DNA of 64,000 nt, taken from NCBI GenBank assembly GCA_012932295.1, contig JAAONU010000016.1:42501241-42565240 (forward strand). The letters are read 5' to 3'. The position numbers and the translations under genes are program-made. The DNA comes from Cyclina sinensis. Its lineage: Eukaryota > Mollusca > Bivalvia > Venerida > Veneridae. Positions 13,627-25,469 of this stretch are shown one piece after another. The notes under the pieces were generated by a model. It worked only from the letters and a program-made list of their open reading frames with translations, ran no database searches and was not told the DNA's origin. The stretch's first letter is position 1; every line of letters begins with the position of its first letter.

Positions 13627-15299
13627 TCAAATATATGTTGTCTTCGTCTGTGTTGACAAGTTCCCTAGTAATCTTGCACGATCTTCGCTATCGTCATTAC
13701 ATTTCAGCCAAAGCTTCATATTTTTCCGTACAGTTTTGTCGAGAAAACAGAAAAGAATACAGTTCCAGAAGGCCTGACCACTGGCACCATAACTTTGCAT
13801 GATGAGTAAAAAGTTCAAAAAGTTTTTCATCGTCGATTTGTTTAAGATATCACTGTCTGCATATGTTGTTATAAAAAATCGAGTAAATCCCCAAAGTTTC
13901 AGAAGATATATGATCATCCACACAAACACAAAATTTTCGTCTTCATTTCTCAGCCTTTTTGCAACATCTGCGAGTTTTGAGCCTCTATAATACAATTTCT
14001 ATAAAAAAAATAAAATAAAAAAAATAAAACAATAATAAAACGAAACAATAATTGCAGAAAAGAGAAGGAAATTTTCCGATCAGACGGCGCTAACAGAATA
14101 CTTAATTTAACAGACATCAGATTCCTTACAAAATATCAACGAACTTAATATATGTATGCGTATCTCTCCAGACACGGCAAAACCAACATATTTTTGTGTC
14201 AGCTTGTAATACGTTGATGTAGCTTTGCCTTGCCTAAATAAATTTTAATTGTACGGACAAAACGTAAGGTTTTGAAAAGGAATACTTACTAGATAAAATT
14301 TCAGATGAATATAGAGAATACACGCTATCAGGTAGCAAGAGATCTGCCAGGCGATATCGGCAATATACATCCATTTTTCTATTTCATCTTTGGGGAGATT
14401 ACTCTTGATTCCGCACCAGACTCCAGTACCAAAGCAGTAATCTTCTCCTAGATAGTCTTTGTGTAGCAGAATCAAGACAATTATAACTAAAATAAAGACA
14501 AAATATCGTAAGTACTTAAAGGGTATTTGAAAATTATCGTGTCTTAAATATAGTTTCTACAGCGATTTCCCAGATTGTGCATTGCTATTAAGAACTGCCA
14601 GTGAAATGAAATATGATGTCGTCCATCAATTTGCAAAGTTTTCCTTTTCTATTTTTGTTATCTCTAACAGTAGTTTGGAACATAAAAAGATAAAATTTCA
14701 TAGGAAAAATTATATCTGTGTTAACCTAGTTAAGATAATGTTAATGCTTTAAAATCAAGAAAGGCTTCAGAATATGATAGCAAGTGCTGGAATTGGTGAA
14801 AGGATTGTGAAAATGACAGACAGACAGACAGACAGACAGACAGAGATAACTTACAAGGAATAATCCAGGCAATCACATGATACAGCACGTGCATATGATA
14901 CACTTCCGTTTTCCTCGTCTTCAGGACAACAGAAGACCACAAATATATGGCAATTATGACAGTCCATAGAAACGAAGAAAGGTTTGAAAATGTCGTCAGA
15001 AAGCTCTGCCCAACGCATATATTCTCTAGCTCTGTTGTCTCAACAGATGTACAGTTTTCCTTTACTATATCGTCATCTCCATGTATATGAGCGTAACGTA
15101 CAACAGCAATTAAGTTACCAATGGCGGTGAGTAGATCCGCAAAGGTCAGGTAGACCAGTAATTTCCTCGTGAAATTTTGTATCTCGCTTATAGTGAAAAA
15201 TGTCACAAATATCAGAAGTGCCCCTAGAATGGACAGGCAACTGCTAGATCCTGTGAGAATTAAGTTATACATCCCTAAACTGACTGTCCCATTTGCCAT
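13627..15299 (-). CDS. GPR157-like seven-transmembrane receptor, copy A (3 exons)
   Basis: Exons in transcription order are 15299-14855, 14486-14290 and 13998-13627. Donors are GTAAGT at both introns and acceptors are TTTTAG and TTATAG; introns are 368 and 291 bp in phases 1 and 0. The joined frame gives 337 aa with no interruption. Seen: N-terminal sequon NGT (residue 3), seven hydrophobic segments (about 13-38, 46-68, 97-125, 137-157, 188-213, 236-260, 274-300), and a TM3 cysteine in 'NICVGQSF' (residue 95). Also seen are 'TFSNLSSFLWTV' in TM3, 'HVIAW' in TM4, 'CFGTGVWC' in extracellular loop 2, and 'GASGQAFWNCILF' in TM7. The TM3, TM4 and TM7 blocks and the total length match the GPR157 family, whose vertebrate member (about 335 aa) is reported to signal through Gq and to act at the primary cilium. 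The ligand here is unknown. The start is the first ATG shared by all three copies. The C-tail is 9 residues longer than in B and C because their TAG reads TCA here. Alternative: a broader cAMP-receptor-like or adhesion-related orphan GPCR. Confidence 0.9.
14815..14845. repeat. (GACA)n microsatellite in receptor A intron 1
   Basis: Seven to eight GACA units lie within 10 bp of the intron 1 donor (donor GT at 14854-14853). Copies B and C have only 'AAAGACAGAAAAA' there. Confidence 0.9.
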
Positions 15300-15799
15300 T
15301 TTCTTTTGTTTTTTTAACTTCCTCGTGTTATTATATCAATCTGCAAAAATTAAATGTGTTTCCGATTTAAGTCCAGTGTTAAGTCAAGTGCTTTTGTCAT
15401 GCACGTGAATTCCAAAATCGAAACTAATGATGATATAAGTATGGCGTATTTCCATATTCAGTAATTTTAAAATTATCCTGTAGTATTGATAGTGAAACAA
15501 TTTTACTGATTACAATATATAGCATACGCTTTCATTTATGTGTCAGTTTCACATGAGTTGTCGGATACAATATCTTTATATTATGAAACCTTATTTGATG
15601 ATAACGCTGGTATCTTATAAAGATAAATAGCCATACAAATAAATGTGTGCTACAAAATTAATAGAGGTTTTATCCGTTTTCTAAAGAATTGACGAACATA
15701 AGTTTAACTTACACAATGACCTCTTGACACACACGAAACTATGTTACTTTCGTTGGAAAAATATACTCTATAATCTAGGCCGCCAAATATTATTAGTCG

Positions 15800-16135
15800 A
15801 ATATTGAAATTTTGTTCTAATCTATGTCGACTTATATTGGAATTTTGTCCTAATCCATGTCGACTTATATCGGAATTTTGTCCTAATCTATGTCGACTTA
15901 TATTGGAATTTTGTCCTTATATATTTCGACTTATATTGGAATTTTGTCCTAATCTATGTCGACTTATACTGGAATTTTGTCCTTATATATTTCGACTTAT
16001 ATTGGAATTTTGTCCTAATATATTTCTACTTATATTGGAATTTGTCCTAATCCATGTCGACTTATATTGGAATTTTATCCTAATATATTTCGACTTGTAT
16101 TAAAATTTTGTCCTTATCTATGTCGACTTTAGGAT
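15800..16135. repeat. 33-bp minisatellite 5' of receptor A
   Basis: About ten units of 33 bp run 'TTTTGTCCTAATCTATGTCG' then 'ACTTATATTGGAA'. Because 33 is a multiple of three, the plus strand is open for 99 codons with an 11-residue repeat (EFCPNLCRLIL). One unit-like copy is visible in unit B (about 30219-30270) and unit C (about 39375-39425). I treat it as non-coding repeat DNA. Confidence 0.85.
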
Positions 16136-16554
16136 CCTGGTAATTTTTCTTTAGACGAGTTTGAATTAAAGTTCGAATGGTTTGGTAAAATAGGTTCATA
16201 TTTGAATCTATGATATAGTCATTTTTTGGCATTTAAATAAAAGATTTTCATTTCCACTAAACAAGAAGGTGAATAAATGCAAATATTTTGTTAAAAATTC
16301 CACATTAAATTACACAATGAATAAATTACAGATAGGCATGAAAGAATGATGGTCTGTAGGATCACATTAAAGTCCTGAAGCATTGAGTTCAAATCATTGC
16401 ATGCACGAAGACATTTTCATGTTTAGTTTTTCGTCCATCTATCTGTTCGCCTGTGTAGATGTCTGGATTTCACAAAGTGTTTTCGAGCAACTTTTCACAA
16501 ATTACAAGACCTCCTTTGGGCGTGGCTCAGAAAAGCTGCTCAGGGAACTATGTT

Positions 16555-17015
16555 TGTAAGGATCTCTAGGCCAAGGAGCTCTATGCACCTGGAGCTCTTT
16601 TCGCCATCAGCTCTTTGCACAAGGTGCTCTGTTCACCAGAAGCTATATGCCACAGGAACTCTAAACGGACGGAGGTTTCTTTGAAAGAGACCCTTTTCAT
16701 CAGGAGCTATTTGCACCAGGAGCTCTATGCTCCACGAGCTCTATGCAGCAGGAGCTCTTGCCCAGGAAGTCTATGAACTAGGAGCTCTATATGCTAGGAA
16801 CTCTGTTCTCTAGGAGCTATAACCCCCCAGGAGCTTTATATACAAGGAGCTCTTTTCACCAGAGACTATATGCCCTAGGAACTCTATACACCGGGAGCTC
16901 TATGCACCAGGAACTTTATGCACCAGGAGCTATGTGCCCCAGAAACTCTATGCACCAGAAGCTCTGTGAACCAGGGGATCTGTTTGCTAAGAACTCTATG
17001 CACCAGGAGCTCTAA
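16555..17015. repeat. 16-bp GGAGCTC minisatellite 5' of receptor A
   Basis: Many degenerate units read 'GGAGCTCTATGCACCA', each with a GAGCTC palindrome or a one-base variant. The same repeat lies 5' of receptors B and C. The open frame at 16791-17015 is a repeat artefact. Confidence 0.9.
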
Positions 17016-17215
17016 ACAAAAGGTTTAATTGTCAGTCGACACAAAACTTCTGAAATCTACGGTCGATGTAAGGATAAAATATATTTAGTTCTTTGTGTAC
17101 GTGTTTGCAGTAGCAAGAAATCGAACCAAAAATGGTTGGTTGCTATCAAGTAGGCCGTGACTTTGACATACTGATATTAAAAACAATAGGAGGTTTCTAT
17201 TGAGAAAGGTTATGC

Positions 17216-17508
17216 AAGCCCGCTTAGGTCAATAGGTTGAGCACTGGATTAGTAATCCAAGGGTGGCTGGTTCGATCCCTGGGCAAGGCAAAGTTTCTCC
17301 ATGACAATTGATCACGAACATCGTGTCTAATGTTTATTTGTCTCTCACCGCTGATTCAGAGTAAATCATGTGCGGACAGTAGTCAGTCACTTGTCGAGAA
17401 ATTTGTTATTAATGGTTAGTTATCCAGGAAATCCGGTTAGGTGGACTGACCGCCGAGATATGACCTAGATGTTGAAATTGGCGTTAAACCCATACAAACA
17501 TACAAACA
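17216..17508 (+). mobile_element. tRNA-derived SINE
   Basis: The head at about 17218-17290 is tRNA-like: A-box region 'TAGGTCAATAGGTTGAGCAC', anticodon-arm-like 'TGGATTAGTAATCCA' and a perfect B box 'GGTTCGATCCC' (17269-17279). The tail carries 'TTGAAATTGGCGTTAAACCC' followed by a (CATACAAA)n 3' end. This tail is one I know from many bivalve SINEs. It sits in the 5' flank of receptor unit A, immediately before a satellite array. Confidence 0.85.
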
Positions 17509-17510
17509 TA

Positions 17511-19075
17511 CTCAAAAAGGGCAACCATCTTTTGAAGTTTGAAAGCTGTGGGTCTAATGATACTCGAGTTATGGAGCGGAAATCATTTTCAAATTCAAGA
17601 CGAACGTGACCTTAACCTTTGACCTAGTGATCCCAAAAACAAGAACGACTTTCTACTCAATAAGCTTGAAGCTTGAAGGGTGTTGCTCAAATGGTACTTG
17701 AGTTATTGAGTAGACATTGTTTTAAAATTCAGGGTGAATGTAACCTTGACCTTTGACCTTCTGGCATCAAAACAAAAGTTTTTTTTCCACTGTATGAAAT
17801 TTGAAGGTTGTGGGTCAAATAGTATTTGAGCTATTGAGCGGACACAATTTTCAAATTAAAAATAACCATGACCTTGACCTTTGATCTTATGACCCTATTA
17901 ACAATGGTTATTTTTGCTTAGTATGACCAACAACATTATGAAGTTTGAAGGGTGTAGTTGAAATGGTACTCGAGTTATTGAACAGTTTTCAATATCATTG
18001 TGACACTGAACTTTATCCGTCTGTCACCAAAAACAAAAAGAGTCTTTAACACAAAAAAAGGCAACAAACCTATGAAGTTTGGTTGTTGGCGAAATGGCAC
18101 TCGTGTTATAGAGCAAAAAATAGCTTTTTATTCAAAGTGCCACTTACTTTGACATTTGGCGTACTAACCCCCAAAACAATAGGTGCTTTCCACTTAGTAA
18201 GGGCAACTACTCCCTGAAGTTTGAACATTGTCAGTCAAACGATACTCGAGTTATTGAATGGGAATGGTTTTCAAACTCAAGGTGACTTAACCTTTGACTA
18301 ACTGACCTTGAAACAATAGGAGTTTTCTACTTAATAAAGACAGCCATCCTATGAGGTTTGATTATTTTGGGGTAAAATGATACTCAAGTTATTTAGCGGA
18401 GACCATTTTTTTATTTAATATGCTCGTAACCTTGACCTTTGGCTTATTGACTTCATACAAAATTGGCGTTTTCAACTCAGTAAGGGAAATCACTCAATGA
18501 AGTTTGAAGGCTCTGGATCAAACGGTGCTTGAGTTACTGAGTGGAAATCATTTTCAATTTCAAGGTGATCATGACCTTGACATTTGAACCATTGACTCCC
18601 AAGACAATAGAGCTCTTCTACTTATATAGATCATCCACTCCATGAAGTCTTAAGGCTCCTGGTTAAATGATATTTGAATTGTTGAAAGGAAACCATTTTA
18701 AAATTGAAGGTAACCATGATCTTGATCTTTGATCTAACAACTTCAAAAACAATAGAGGTCTCCCACTCAATAAGGGCAACCACTGTTTTAAGTTCGAAAG
18801 CTGTGAATCATATTGTACTCGAGTTATTGAATGGAAACTTTTTTCAAATTGAAAGTGATCGTTACTTTGACTAATGACCTCAAAAATAAGTGGTGTCATT
18901 TACGGTAATGACCATTCTCCTTACCAAATCTGAGGACTGTAGGCTTAAGCGATCTTTATTTTTTTATCGGACAAGGTCTGGTCTACTTACAGACGGACGG
19001 AGCGACCTGTGCAAAGCATTGTATCCCCAACTACTTCTTCGAAAATGGCATAATTATACCAGCTAAATTTGATGT
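17511..19075. repeat. Dispersed satellite array, about 150-bp monomer
   Basis: About ten monomers carry 'GAAGTTTGAAGG', 'ACTCGAGTTATTGAG', 'GGAAA..ATTTTCAAATTCAA', 'ACCTTGACCTTTGACC' and 'CAAAAACAATAG'. The array ends in an 'AGACGGACGGAGCGACCTG' tract and 'TTCGAAAATGGCATAATTAT'. This layout is typical of mobile satellite-bearing repeats in bivalve genomes. Frames inside (18663-18899 minus) are not genes. Confidence 0.85.
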
Positions 19076-19500
19076 CATAACTGCACCGCCGTTTCTACCA
19101 ATGAAATATCTTATGTGATATAATCACAGAATTAGCATTCTGTTGTAAAATATGTATAAGCTTATAAGATCCTATAAGTTTAACTATACACATGATTGTC
19201 TCTTAACTAAAGATGTAAAGTAAATATTCAAAATAGAAATGGTGTTAAGAACATGACTGACATTATAAGCATGGAACATACCATTTCGATACAGCATGCA
19301 TCAGATTGTTTTCGATGACTTAATTTGAGCCATGTTTCTGGCGAGTTGTAGAAAAAATCTTAAATCGGGCCTTTTCAATATTTTCTACACGTTCTTTTGA
19401 TTGTGCCTTTGTGATGGTAACACTTCCTCTTTCTGTTCCTTCTTTTGGGAAGAGCGCTGATGATCAGAAATCCGGGTAGCATTCATCAAAATTGTCAAAA

Positions 19501-20490
19501 AAAGCAACAACAACAACAAAAACCACACACAAAAACAACAATAACCACACAAGTAGAAAAAACCTTTTGAAGACAGTTAAAATTTGATTTTAAAAATTAG
19601 ATAGTCAGGAACAAAGTTGATGTTAGGAAAGTCAAGAACAGTAAAGATTCCCCGACAATTATTGGACAATTATTTTATTTCTATTCATATTTTGATGACA
19701 ACAAATGTTTCGACATAACATGCTTTTTCTTATAGAATGTATAACATTATATGAACTTTTCATTAACAGAATATTATAAAGTATGCAAGTATTAAGAATT
19801 TGGATTTCGATAGCAACATTCATGGACCTACTATAGCTACATGTATATAGCATTTGGACCAGAATTAAATTTGTAAGCAAATTACTGTTGATTCAGTTTT
19901 TGGCACATTTCCAGGGACCATTGAAAAAAAGAAATAACGTCGCACATTTTTTTCTTCCATCATCTCATCTCAGACCAGTGTTTCGAACATGTACCTTATT
20001 GCAACTGAACATGGTAATGTAAGGCAAATATGCATTATATCACCTATTTTATTGTCTTTATATCAATATGTTTTTCACGAGGAAAATGAATTGCACGGAT
20101 TTTCCGTTTTTCACGAGCTCGCACAGGCCAGGTGATTATTAATCAGCGGATTATAATTCAAAACAAGCTGCATTTATGAAATGTGAAAAAATACAAAAGA
20201 AGGAATTTTGTAAAATGTAATAAACAAAAATAATGTAAGTAGATGTAATTTCTGAATTATCTGAAATACTCGTAATTAACCGAAATGAAGAAAAAGACGG
20301 TGTGAAAAATGTTTATTGTATCCTAACTGAATCGACAATTATAATAAATTCGTGCATGCAACAGGTGCACAGGTCAGTCAGTGACGAAGTTTAGATATTT
20401 TCAATATTGTAAACTATTTAAAGAAAACTGCTACAAAATTATTGGAATATATACCTGTGCATAAGATGACCAGTGTTAGTTTTCTCACAA
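19501..20490. other. AT-rich intergenic DNA, no gene seen
   Basis: Contains a (CAA)n/(AAC)n-rich stretch at 19503-19550 and no convincing exon. The minus frame at 19659-19880 has no recognisable features. Confidence 0.4.
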
Positions 20491-20945
20491 TATCGTTCTC
20501 TTAACCTGTGGAATTTTAAAAAAGTGCAATACTTAACCTAGGGCATTTTAAAAATGTACAACACTCAGGCATATGAACTTTAACTGCACGATACCTTTGA
20601 AAACTAAAATTTAGGATACCCATGCCTGTTAACTCTGGACCTTTGAAATATAGGATATTCAATACTGTGGACTTTTCAATGCAAAGTGTCTCTGGAACTT
20701 AACAATATATGAGACTCAAGCCTGTGAACTTTTGTGAGCACGGTACCTGTGGACCTTTGACATGAAGAATATTTATGCCTGTGGACTTTTGAATGCACGA
20801 CACCACTGGAATTTTACAATATACGATACTCATACATGTGGACTTATGAATGCAAAGTACCTCTGAAACTTAGCAATATAACAGACTCGTCTGTGAACTT
20901 TTGAGAACGTGACACTTCTGGACCTTTGAAACTGAGGATGGCAAA
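20490..20945. repeat. Degenerate minisatellite, about 35-bp unit
   Basis: Variants of 'CCTGTGGACTTTTGAA' alternate with 'TGCA(C/A)GATAC' and 'CAATATA(C/G)GA(T/G)ACTCA'. Adjacent units look paired, suggesting a higher-order period. Confidence 0.75.
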
Positions 20946-21839
20946 GCTACGAGTTACTTTTGAGATACGGTGGACTTGTAAAATAGTGCTTGCAAGAGAA
21001 AAAAAGAAGAAATTAAATTTTGGACCAGCAAAAAGTTCACGAACAAGTCAAAAGGTAAGTGGAATTTTACTTAAAATAAAAAGGTGGTCAGTCGGTTTCA
21101 GCAAGTTCTATTTCAGTTTTTACTGCCAAAAAAGCTGTATTGCTTTTCTACGGTGTTCTGTTGTGGCTCCGTGCGAGCTGGAATCCACCAGCATTATCTG
21201 AGAAAGAAGAAAGGGTGGTCTTATGTATTATTATGAGAAGAAAAATTACATTCATGAAGAAATACTGTATATTTTTGCTTAAAGTGCAAAGTACAAAGTA
21301 CTGTTTGAGTACAAAGGAAGTATCACTTAAGATACTTAAACATGCATCCTTCCGCTAAAAGCGAAAGTCAAAAATGTATAGGAATTTTGTTGCATATTGG
21401 TAAAGTGTCGGTTTTGGTTTGGTATTGTGTAAAAGAATCTTTAGCTTATTATAAAACAATCAGTCCATTTCATCCATAAAACAGAACAATTGCAATTATG
21501 TAATACCTTTATGTAACCTCCATACGTTAGTAGAGTCAGATTAGAGATGTGGAAAAATAAATCAATTATTTCGGTAATCTAAAGTATAATGGCTATAGGT
21601 GCCATTTAAAGTAAGAACACTTCACAAGAACAATTTAAACAAAGATTCCATTGATTTTAATACTACGATTCTCACAATAGGTAACAAATATTGGCTTCAG
21701 ATCTTCCAACTTACTGAAATATGAAGATGATTGAAAAGACAAAAATTCGGACGTGTCTACTTGTGAAGAAATATTTGGCTGTTATAAATGTCCTTGTTAT
21801 ATATATGTAATGCTTAAAGACTTGCATGAAATTATAATG

Positions 21840-21866
21840 AAAAAAAAAAAAAAAAAAAAAAAAAAA
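21840..21866. repeat. Poly-A tract
   Basis: 27 consecutive A residues. No retroelement body is recognisable immediately upstream, so I call it only a homopolymer. Confidence 0.95.
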
Positions 21867-22164
21867 GAAACGTTTATGTAAGATTTGTACTTAACTGTTA
21901 ACTGTTAACTTAGCTTCGGTCGATGGACAGTTTTCATACATATTTTCATGAAGAAAATGTCTGGTTACTAGTATATACATATGATATATTTGGAAAAATG
22001 TAAGGATAAACTAATATAGGGCTATAAATATCCTGTGGAGACAGTTCATTTGTTTCCAACATTTGTTTCTCATTGTAATTTCATTTGTTTAAAATATTTC
22101 ATTTGCAAATGCTTTTTAGTACAATAATAGATTCGTTGTCTATCTATCTATTTGAGTTATTTAT

Positions 22165-22440
22165 CTTCGGTACTGGTTGCCCATATGACCAGCGCCCCTG
22201 CAGAGATTAGTTATTTTATGTTGTGGGGGATAGCGCAAGATACAGAAGGCTTTCCATTCCAGAGACACCCCTGGTTCTTTTGCATGCTCAGTGAAAAGCA
22301 CTGATAAATTGGACCTCGGTTTAACGTCTCATCCGAAAGACAATTAGTAATGTTGGTGGAGGAGCGGGGGATCGATATCGGGACCCCTGGGTTACCGGTC
22401 CATGCCTTACCGCTGGACCACTGATCCGCTCCATATTATA
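22165..22440 (-). mobile_element. tRNA-derived SINE, minus strand
   Basis: Read on the minus strand from 22440, the head starts 'GGAGCGGATCAGTGGTCC' and its far end is 'CCCCCGCTCC', which pairs as an acceptor stem. It contains 'CATGGACCGGTAACCCA' (anticodon-arm-like) and 'GATATCGATCCCC' (diverged B box). The body holds 'CGGATGAGACGTTAAACCGA', a motif shared by many invertebrate SINEs, then 'AAAAGAACCAGGGG' and 'CTTCTGTATCTTGCGCTA', both shared with the fragment at 1-215. Confidence 0.8.
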
Positions 22441-22729
22441 GATTAGTTACTTGGATTAGTAAGATAGTGTTTAATAAGTCTTCAAATTGACCCAAAAAAT
22501 TGCAAAAACGTAAATGTGCAACGGTAAGTACTCTTTGGAAAAGAAACTTTACAAACATAAATATAAATTAGTATAAGAATTTTTTGTACCATGAAGTAAA
22601 GGGAATTATGGTAAAATCGCTCTCTGCCGGTTCAGTCAAAGATCATATTCGAAAATATAATAGACTTGGTACATTTTCATCTATACTTTCAACTTTGTTA
22701 CTTTTAATTTACATATTTTCTGAAAAAGC

Positions 22730-23186
22730 TTTTAAAGCGACTGACTCACAGATTGGTCGACGATGCATAAAAAATGAAAATGTACATGTACATATAAATA
22801 ATTTGGTTGTAATTGTGAAGAAAATATCTAAACTAAGTTACTGTCTCAGTTTTTGTTACAAAAAAACACATCACAATGTAAAGTATTTCACACTTTTATC
22901 GGTAAAAAGTTACCCCGTTAGCCACTGGATGGATACTTTATTTACATTGTAAATTTTGTCATTTGTAAAGAATCCTGCACTGTGGTTCAGTGGTCTAGGT
23001 CGCTGCTGCTAAATTTTCTGTCCTGAAAGTTATGGGTTTGAATCCTGTTGAAATCAAATTATTTTTTCTTCAGTTCTCATAATGTATAGAAGCATAACAT
23101 TATGTTTTTTTCATAGTACATCAACTTCTCTTTAATTTTAAAGAAAAACATTTAAAGCTAAATTCTGTGAGTCAGTAGCTTTAAAG
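22730..23186. mobile_element. MITE-like TIR element with internal tRNA-like segment, copy 1
   Basis: The left end 'TTTAAAGCGACTGACTCACA' and right end 'TGTGAGTCAGTAGCTTTAAA' form inverted repeats of about 20 bp. A second, diverged copy lies at 47916-48362 with the same interior ('ATCTAAACTAAGT', 'TACCCCGTTAG', 'TTTTTTCTTCAGT'). The middle holds a tRNA-like region: A-box-like 'TGGTTCAGTGGTCTAGG' (22982) and B-box-like 'GGTTTGAATCC' (23035). No transposase is encoded. The open frame at 22584-22952 runs across its left end and is incidental. Confidence 0.8.
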
Positions 23187-23639
23187 ATATTGTTTAGACA
23201 AACTAGTTAGCTGTTACGAATTGAATTTCCTTTACGTATGTATTAGATAGTCCTTAATTTACACGACTGACCACCTTTAAAACGGTTGTACTCGCCTCTA
23301 CTGACCAAAGACTAGTGTAGTGCTATTAAATTCCTACAACATATTTCGAGTTCGAAATGTTTCAATCTTAACATCTTACGAAACGTTTGTTTGCTCAGTT
23401 TTAAGAGCTGCTCATGGAATATGGCCGAGTACCCTCGTTTTATTAATAGAATATTTCAATTTTCAATTTTCTTGATGTATATAATAAATCTAGAATCGTA
23501 GAAACAGGTTTTGAGAAGAAATGTTGGGCAAAGGTTGTTAAGTCCTTTTGTCATAAATATATAGTTATTGTATAAACATTACAAAGGTAGTTGATTGTTC
23601 AACTTGTCTAATCAATTTGTATATTAAAGGAAGTTAGTG

Positions 23640-24060
23640 GATGAAGTATTCCACTTCTCTGTCTAGCTGTATTTACAGGGCAAGTGTAGTTGGAGAAGTG
23701 TTCGATTTCTCTGTTAAACTGTAAATATATCTGACCAGGGTTGATATTGTGTTCCTTTTTTTATCTCTTAAGCTGAACATAAGGGCCAGTGTTGTTGATG
23801 AAATGATGAATTTTTCAACTTAGTTGTATTTTTTGGGGACACAGATGTTGATGCAGTTAGTGCAGTGTTAAAATTCTCTATTGAATTGTATATTCAGAGC
23901 AGATTCGTTGATGCAGAATTCAATATTTCTATTCAGTTTATATACTGAACTAGAGGAATTGATGCGGTGGCAAACTCATTACTTTGTTCAGTTTTGTATG
24001 CAGGGGCCAGGCGAGTTTCTGCAGTGTTGAAGGTTTTTCAGCTTCTCTGTTCAAATTTTT
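23640..24060. repeat. Degenerate tandem repeat, about 70-75 bp unit
   Basis: Units share 'GGGCCAG(G/T)', 'GTTGATGCAGT', 'TTCTCTGTTCA' and 'TGTAT(A/T)' elements in order, five to six times, with heavy divergence. Confidence 0.55.
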
Positions 24061-25200
24061 CAACATTTGGATGTGGTATATTAACCCCTCTATGAAATTA
24101 GACCTTCGTCTTCGGTAATACTACAAGGGTTGCTGATTCCTGTATTCTTTTCATTCTAGTGAACCTTTGTAAATATCTGAGATACTTTATACAGAATCGA
24201 AGATCTAAGAAAACAAGCCAGATGAAACTCTACTATTCAGTGCAAGGTTATATATACTGATTTAAGAATATTCGATTTCTATTGCAGACCTTTGAGTCAA
24301 GCAAAGCAATAACCCTCTCAAACAATGAAGCGCCAATCAGTGTAACTGATATAAAAAAACATGTACAATTCTGTGGTTTCAGCAATTCAGTATCCTTGTC
24401 AGTGTATTCAGAACATATGAGTGAACTGAATAAAGAAAACTGATAAATTTGCAGACAAAAATTAAATAAATTTAGTGACATTTTCTACTGTATTTAGCGC
24501 AAGTCCGCGCACTGAGTATAGACTACTCAACTGAAGTTTACAGACGTGTGTATCTCGGCAATTAAGTCACTATTTCAATGTATTAAATTAGTATATCGAA
24601 TACAGACTACTCATACAGGTATCAAATAGAAAGAATCAGCAGTTCAGTTAGTTTTTAATCAATTTCAGTGCAGATACTGAATATAGAATACATGTACTCT
24701 ATTAAAGTTTGCCCGACAAACTCGACAAGTGGATTAGGCGAGTCCAACAAACTATATTTGTTAACAGTTCGGAATAGGTTTGTTTTTCTTTGATATTCTA
24801 ACTGATTTGATACGTGTTTCTTTACAGTTTATGAAATTTTGTTTGATTCACTTAGATTATCGTTAAAGCTAACGGAAATGAAACAAAGGCATTGACATTG
24901 TCTTCATACGTTTATATTTCTGAAGAAAAAATGCTACATTGAATATTTCTAAGATAGTATTCACAAGTTCCTGGATATGATAGGAGAGTTCTTTCTGTAG
25001 ACCTATTAATTTTTATTAAATGTTGTAAATATATTCAACGCAAGTGTTCTTTCTGTGGGACAAATATTACTGACAGTGTCATCAGAATTTCAATTGTCAA
25101 GTTATTGAGCAAATGAATATTTAACTGATGTATTTATATAGTAATAATTATCAAAATAGATTCATAATGTTATTAAAAAGTTGAGTGTACTTAGTGAAGA
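24061..25200. other. AT-rich intergenic DNA, no gene seen
   Basis: Only weak self-similarity ('ATAGACTACTCA' at 24518 and 'ACAGACTACTCA' at 24602). The minus frame 24248-24481 has no domain I recognise. Confidence 0.4.
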
Positions 25201-25469
25201 ATGATTGATAAAACTGAACATTTAAATTCATCATTTTCACAAAGAAACAAAATGGTCAATTTTAAAGGCGCTTCAAAGTTTCGATATTTTTTTTTATTAA
25301 TGTTTGTCATTTCTAAAAAAATAAATGAAAGACAACTGCAAAAGTTAAAATAAGGAATAGATTAACTTCAAAAAGATATCGTTTATATATCATGTATGCT
25401 GTGATAAAAATGTTTCGCTTTGGTCATAAGGCAACTCTATAAATGTTTCGCTTTGGTCATAAGGCAACT

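Larger units (their letters stand above)
12540..19500. repeat. Receptor-bearing segmental duplication unit A
   Basis: Flanks of the three receptor genes align with each other well beyond the exons. On the 3' side, 'TCACAATAATGAACA' and the 'TTTCCTGTGGG' block (about 12545-12650) recur near 26410-26520 and 35860-35950. On the 5' side, the stretch at 19085-19460 ('TATGTATAAGCTTATAA', 'GATGACTTAATT') recurs near 31060-31440. In unit A this alignment is interrupted by a SINE and a satellite array (17215-19070), which must have entered after or during the duplication. Boundaries are approximate. Confidence 0.7.

Noticed and set aside
17511..19075. Evenly spaced repeats considered as a CRISPR array
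   Set aside because: Monomers of about 150 bp are diverged along their whole length, with no constant repeat and unique spacer pattern. The genome is eukaryotic.
22584..22952. 122-codon frame starting at 22584
   Set aside because: It runs into the left end of the TIR element at 22730, and the second element copy does not keep the frame.
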